DNA of 7,345 nt from JAZSQT01 sp045538075 (GTDB lineage Bacteria > Chrysiogenota > Deferribacteres > Deferribacterales > Mucispirillaceae). Each line of letters starts with the position of its first letter. The first letter of the stretch is position 1. The translations under genes were made by a program, and so were the position numbers. Shown in pieces: positions 6,712-7,345 of this stretch. The notes beneath the pieces were generated by a model. That model saw nothing but the letters and a program-made list of their open reading frames with translations. It ran no database searches and was not told where the DNA came from. Where the stretch lies: positions 1 to 7,345 of the forward strand of contig JAZSQT010000029.1 in the NCBI GenBank assembly GCA_045538075.1, in the 5' to 3' direction.

Positions 6712-6722
6712 AATATATATAA

Positions 6723-6804
6723 GGGAAGATACCCGAGTGGCCAAAGGGGGCGGGCTGTAAACCCGCTGACATCGTCTTCGGAGGTTCGAATCCTCCTCTT
6801 CCCA
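6723..6804 (+). tRNA. tRNA-Tyr (anticodon GUA)
   Basis: This is an 82-base class II tRNA. Acceptor GGGAAGA pairs with TCTTCCC, discriminator A. The anticodon stem GCGGG/CCCGC has loop CTGTAAA with GTA at 6757-6759. A long variable arm (about 6767-6779) is typical of bacterial tRNA-Tyr, and the T arm GGAGG/CCTCC has loop TTCGAAT. CCA is not encoded. It corresponds to tyrU of the classical cluster. A T-rich run follows directly (6806-6812), but I see no proper terminator stem. Confidence 0.97.
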
Positions 6805-6930
6805 CTCTTTTTTCTTAAATATTCAATCCTTTTGAAGTCGTTATTTATTAGATTTTATATATGTTGTTTTAGCTAATTGTGAGGCGATTTTATTTAAATG
6901 AAAAAAATATAAAAAAATTAAAAAAAATAC

Positions 6931-6959
6931 TTGCAATTACAAAAAAGATAATATATATT
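6931..6959 (+). promoter_or_regulatory. Candidate promoter for tRNA-Gly, tRNA-Thr and tuf
   Basis: TTGCAA (6931-6936), a 17-base spacer and TATATT (6954-6959) lie 29 bases before mature tRNA-Gly. Placement resembles the tRNA-Thr(UGU) promoter. The surroundings are extremely AT-rich, so overlapping alternative -10 boxes exist. If real, it drives the tRNA-Gly, tRNA-Thr, tuf unit independently of tRNA-Tyr. Confidence 0.55.
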
Positions 6960-6988
6960 TTTAGCTCATTATGGTTAAGCAACTGTAT

Positions 6989-7062
6989 GCGGGTGTAGCT
7001 CAGTTGGCTAGAGCATCAGCCTTCCAAGCTGAGGGTCGCGGGTTCGAATCCCGTCGCCCGCT
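6989..7062 (+). tRNA. tRNA-Gly (anticodon UCC)
   Basis: This 74-base cloverleaf has acceptor GCGGGTG/CGCCCGC, discriminator T, anticodon stem TCAGC/GCTGA with loop CTTCCAA and anticodon TCC at 7023-7025, and T arm GCGGG/CCCGT with loop TTCGAAT. CCA is not encoded. It corresponds to glyT. The leader GGTTAA (6973-6978) is complementary to TTAACC (7062-7067) at the 3' end, so the precursor could form an extra helix. Confidence 0.97.
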
Positions 7063-7086
7063 TAACCAAATATCTTGGAATTGAAT

Positions 7087-7160
7087 GCCCGAATGGCTCA
7101 GTCGGTTAGAGCGCGTCCTTGGTAAGGACGAGGTCCCCGGTTCAATTCCGGGTTCGGGCT
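7087..7160 (+). tRNA. tRNA-Thr (anticodon GGU)
   Basis: This 74-base cloverleaf has acceptor GCCCGAA/TTCGGGC, discriminator T, anticodon stem CGTCC/GGACG with loop TTGGTAA and anticodon GGT at 7121-7123, and T arm CCCGG/CCGGG with loop TTCAATT. CCA is not encoded. It corresponds to thrT. It begins 24 bases after tRNA-Gly and ends 47 bases before the tuf start with no terminator between, so co-transcription with both is expected. Confidence 0.97.
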
Positions 7161-7207
7161 TAACTGTTATATAAATTATTTGAGACTATTTACGGAGGTC
7201 TTAAAAA

Positions 7208-7345
7208 ATGGCAAAAGCTAAATTTGAAAGAACGAAGCCACACGTTAACGTTGGTACTATAGGCCACGTTGACCATGGTAAGACTACATTAACGGCTGCA
7301 TTAACGAGTGTTCAAGCTAAGAAAGGTTTAGCAGCATTTGTTGAT
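7208..7345 (+). CDS. tuf: Elongation factor Tu, N-terminal part (cut by window end)
   Basis: The first 46 codons of EF-Tu are present; the gene runs off the right edge. EF-Tu is the cytosolic GTPase that carries aminoacyl-tRNA to the ribosome; full-length bacterial proteins have about 395-400 residues. The N-terminus MAKAKFERTKPHVN and the P-loop GHVDHGKT (19-26) identify it without doubt. The start is fixed by GGAGG (7194-7198), nine bases before the ATG. Position directly behind the Thr-Tyr-Gly-Thr tRNA set is the classical tufB context, so secE and nusG would be expected further right. Whether a second tuf gene exists near fusA cannot be seen here. Confidence 0.98.
   Translation, partial: MAKAKFERTKPHVNVGTIGHVDHGKTTLTAALTSVQAKKGLAAFVD

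Larger units (their letters stand above)
6302..6722. repeat. Tandem 172-bp hairpin-chain repeat (two full units, one truncated)
   Basis: Unit 1 is 6302-6473, unit 2 is 6474-6645, and a shortened unit 3 starts at 6646. Units 1 and 2 match at 165 of 172 positions. Each full unit is a string of hairpins: GTGG/CCAC with loop AGCAGAA (6306-6320); GAGC/GCTC; AAAACGG (6343-6349) with CCGTTTT (6371-6377); CGGTT..AAAATAC with GTATTTT..AACCG around loop AGGAC (6387-6421); CAATTTC/GAAATTG around AGGACA (6430-6449); and CGAAAAAAT/ATTTTTTCG around GAAT (6453-6474). Unit 3 keeps the first hairpin, lacks the middle, and ends in a different AGGAC hairpin. There is no coding sequence; an open frame on the minus strand only translates the repeat. 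It fills almost the whole gap between tRNA-Thr and tRNA-Tyr. Confidence 0.93.

Noticed and set aside
6605..6722. T-box or riboswitch leader for tRNA-Tyr
   Set aside because: The leader is made of the generic repeat hairpins; no T-box motif or known aptamer core is visible, and a tRNA gene would not be an expected target.

Overview
This window comes from a very AT-rich bacterial chromosome. The order tRNA-Thr(UGU), tRNA-Tyr(GUA), tRNA-Gly(UCC), tRNA-Thr(GGU), tuf matches the thrU-tyrU-glyT-thrT-tufB cluster known from E. coli and many other bacteria, so this is the core translation locus that usually leads on to secE/nusG. The tRNAs do not encode CCA. Dense c-di-GMP signalling and a PAS domain with a CPFC motif fit an anaerobe, perhaps host-associated. 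The phylum cannot be fixed from sequence alone; a non-proteobacterial, low-GC anaerobe is a guess.

Layout. Bases 1-389 hold no gene I can support. They carry a REP-like inverted repeat (about 178-278), an AGGAC-loop hairpin (288-325) and a likely terminator for the gene to the right. Bases 390-4157 (minus strand) encode a 1255-residue cytosolic c-di-GMP enzyme with PAS domains, GGDEF, PAS, GAF, GGDEF and EAL. Its first GGDEF and its EAL look intact; its second GGDEF looks degenerate. Divergent from it, bases 4339-5921 form a two-gene unit: a hotdog-fold acyl-CoA thioesterase and a 12-helix MFS exporter. Bases 6067-7345 contain the four tRNA genes and the first 46 codons of tuf.

The most unusual part is 6302-6722, between tRNA-Thr and tRNA-Tyr. 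Two 172-bp tandem units, differing at seven positions that are all transitions, are followed by a truncated third unit. Each unit is a chain of hairpins. Across the window six hairpins with four different stems present the same loop, AGGAC. One lies at the far left end of the window, so this is a dispersed module. GGA in a hairpin loop is the kind of site bound by CsrA/RsmA proteins, so a CsrB-like sponge RNA is a testable idea. A genome-wide repeat family with no RNA role is an equally serious alternative.

The array, a strong terminator after tRNA-Thr and a promoter before tRNA-Gly suggest that the classical tRNA-tuf operon is split here into separate transcription units.
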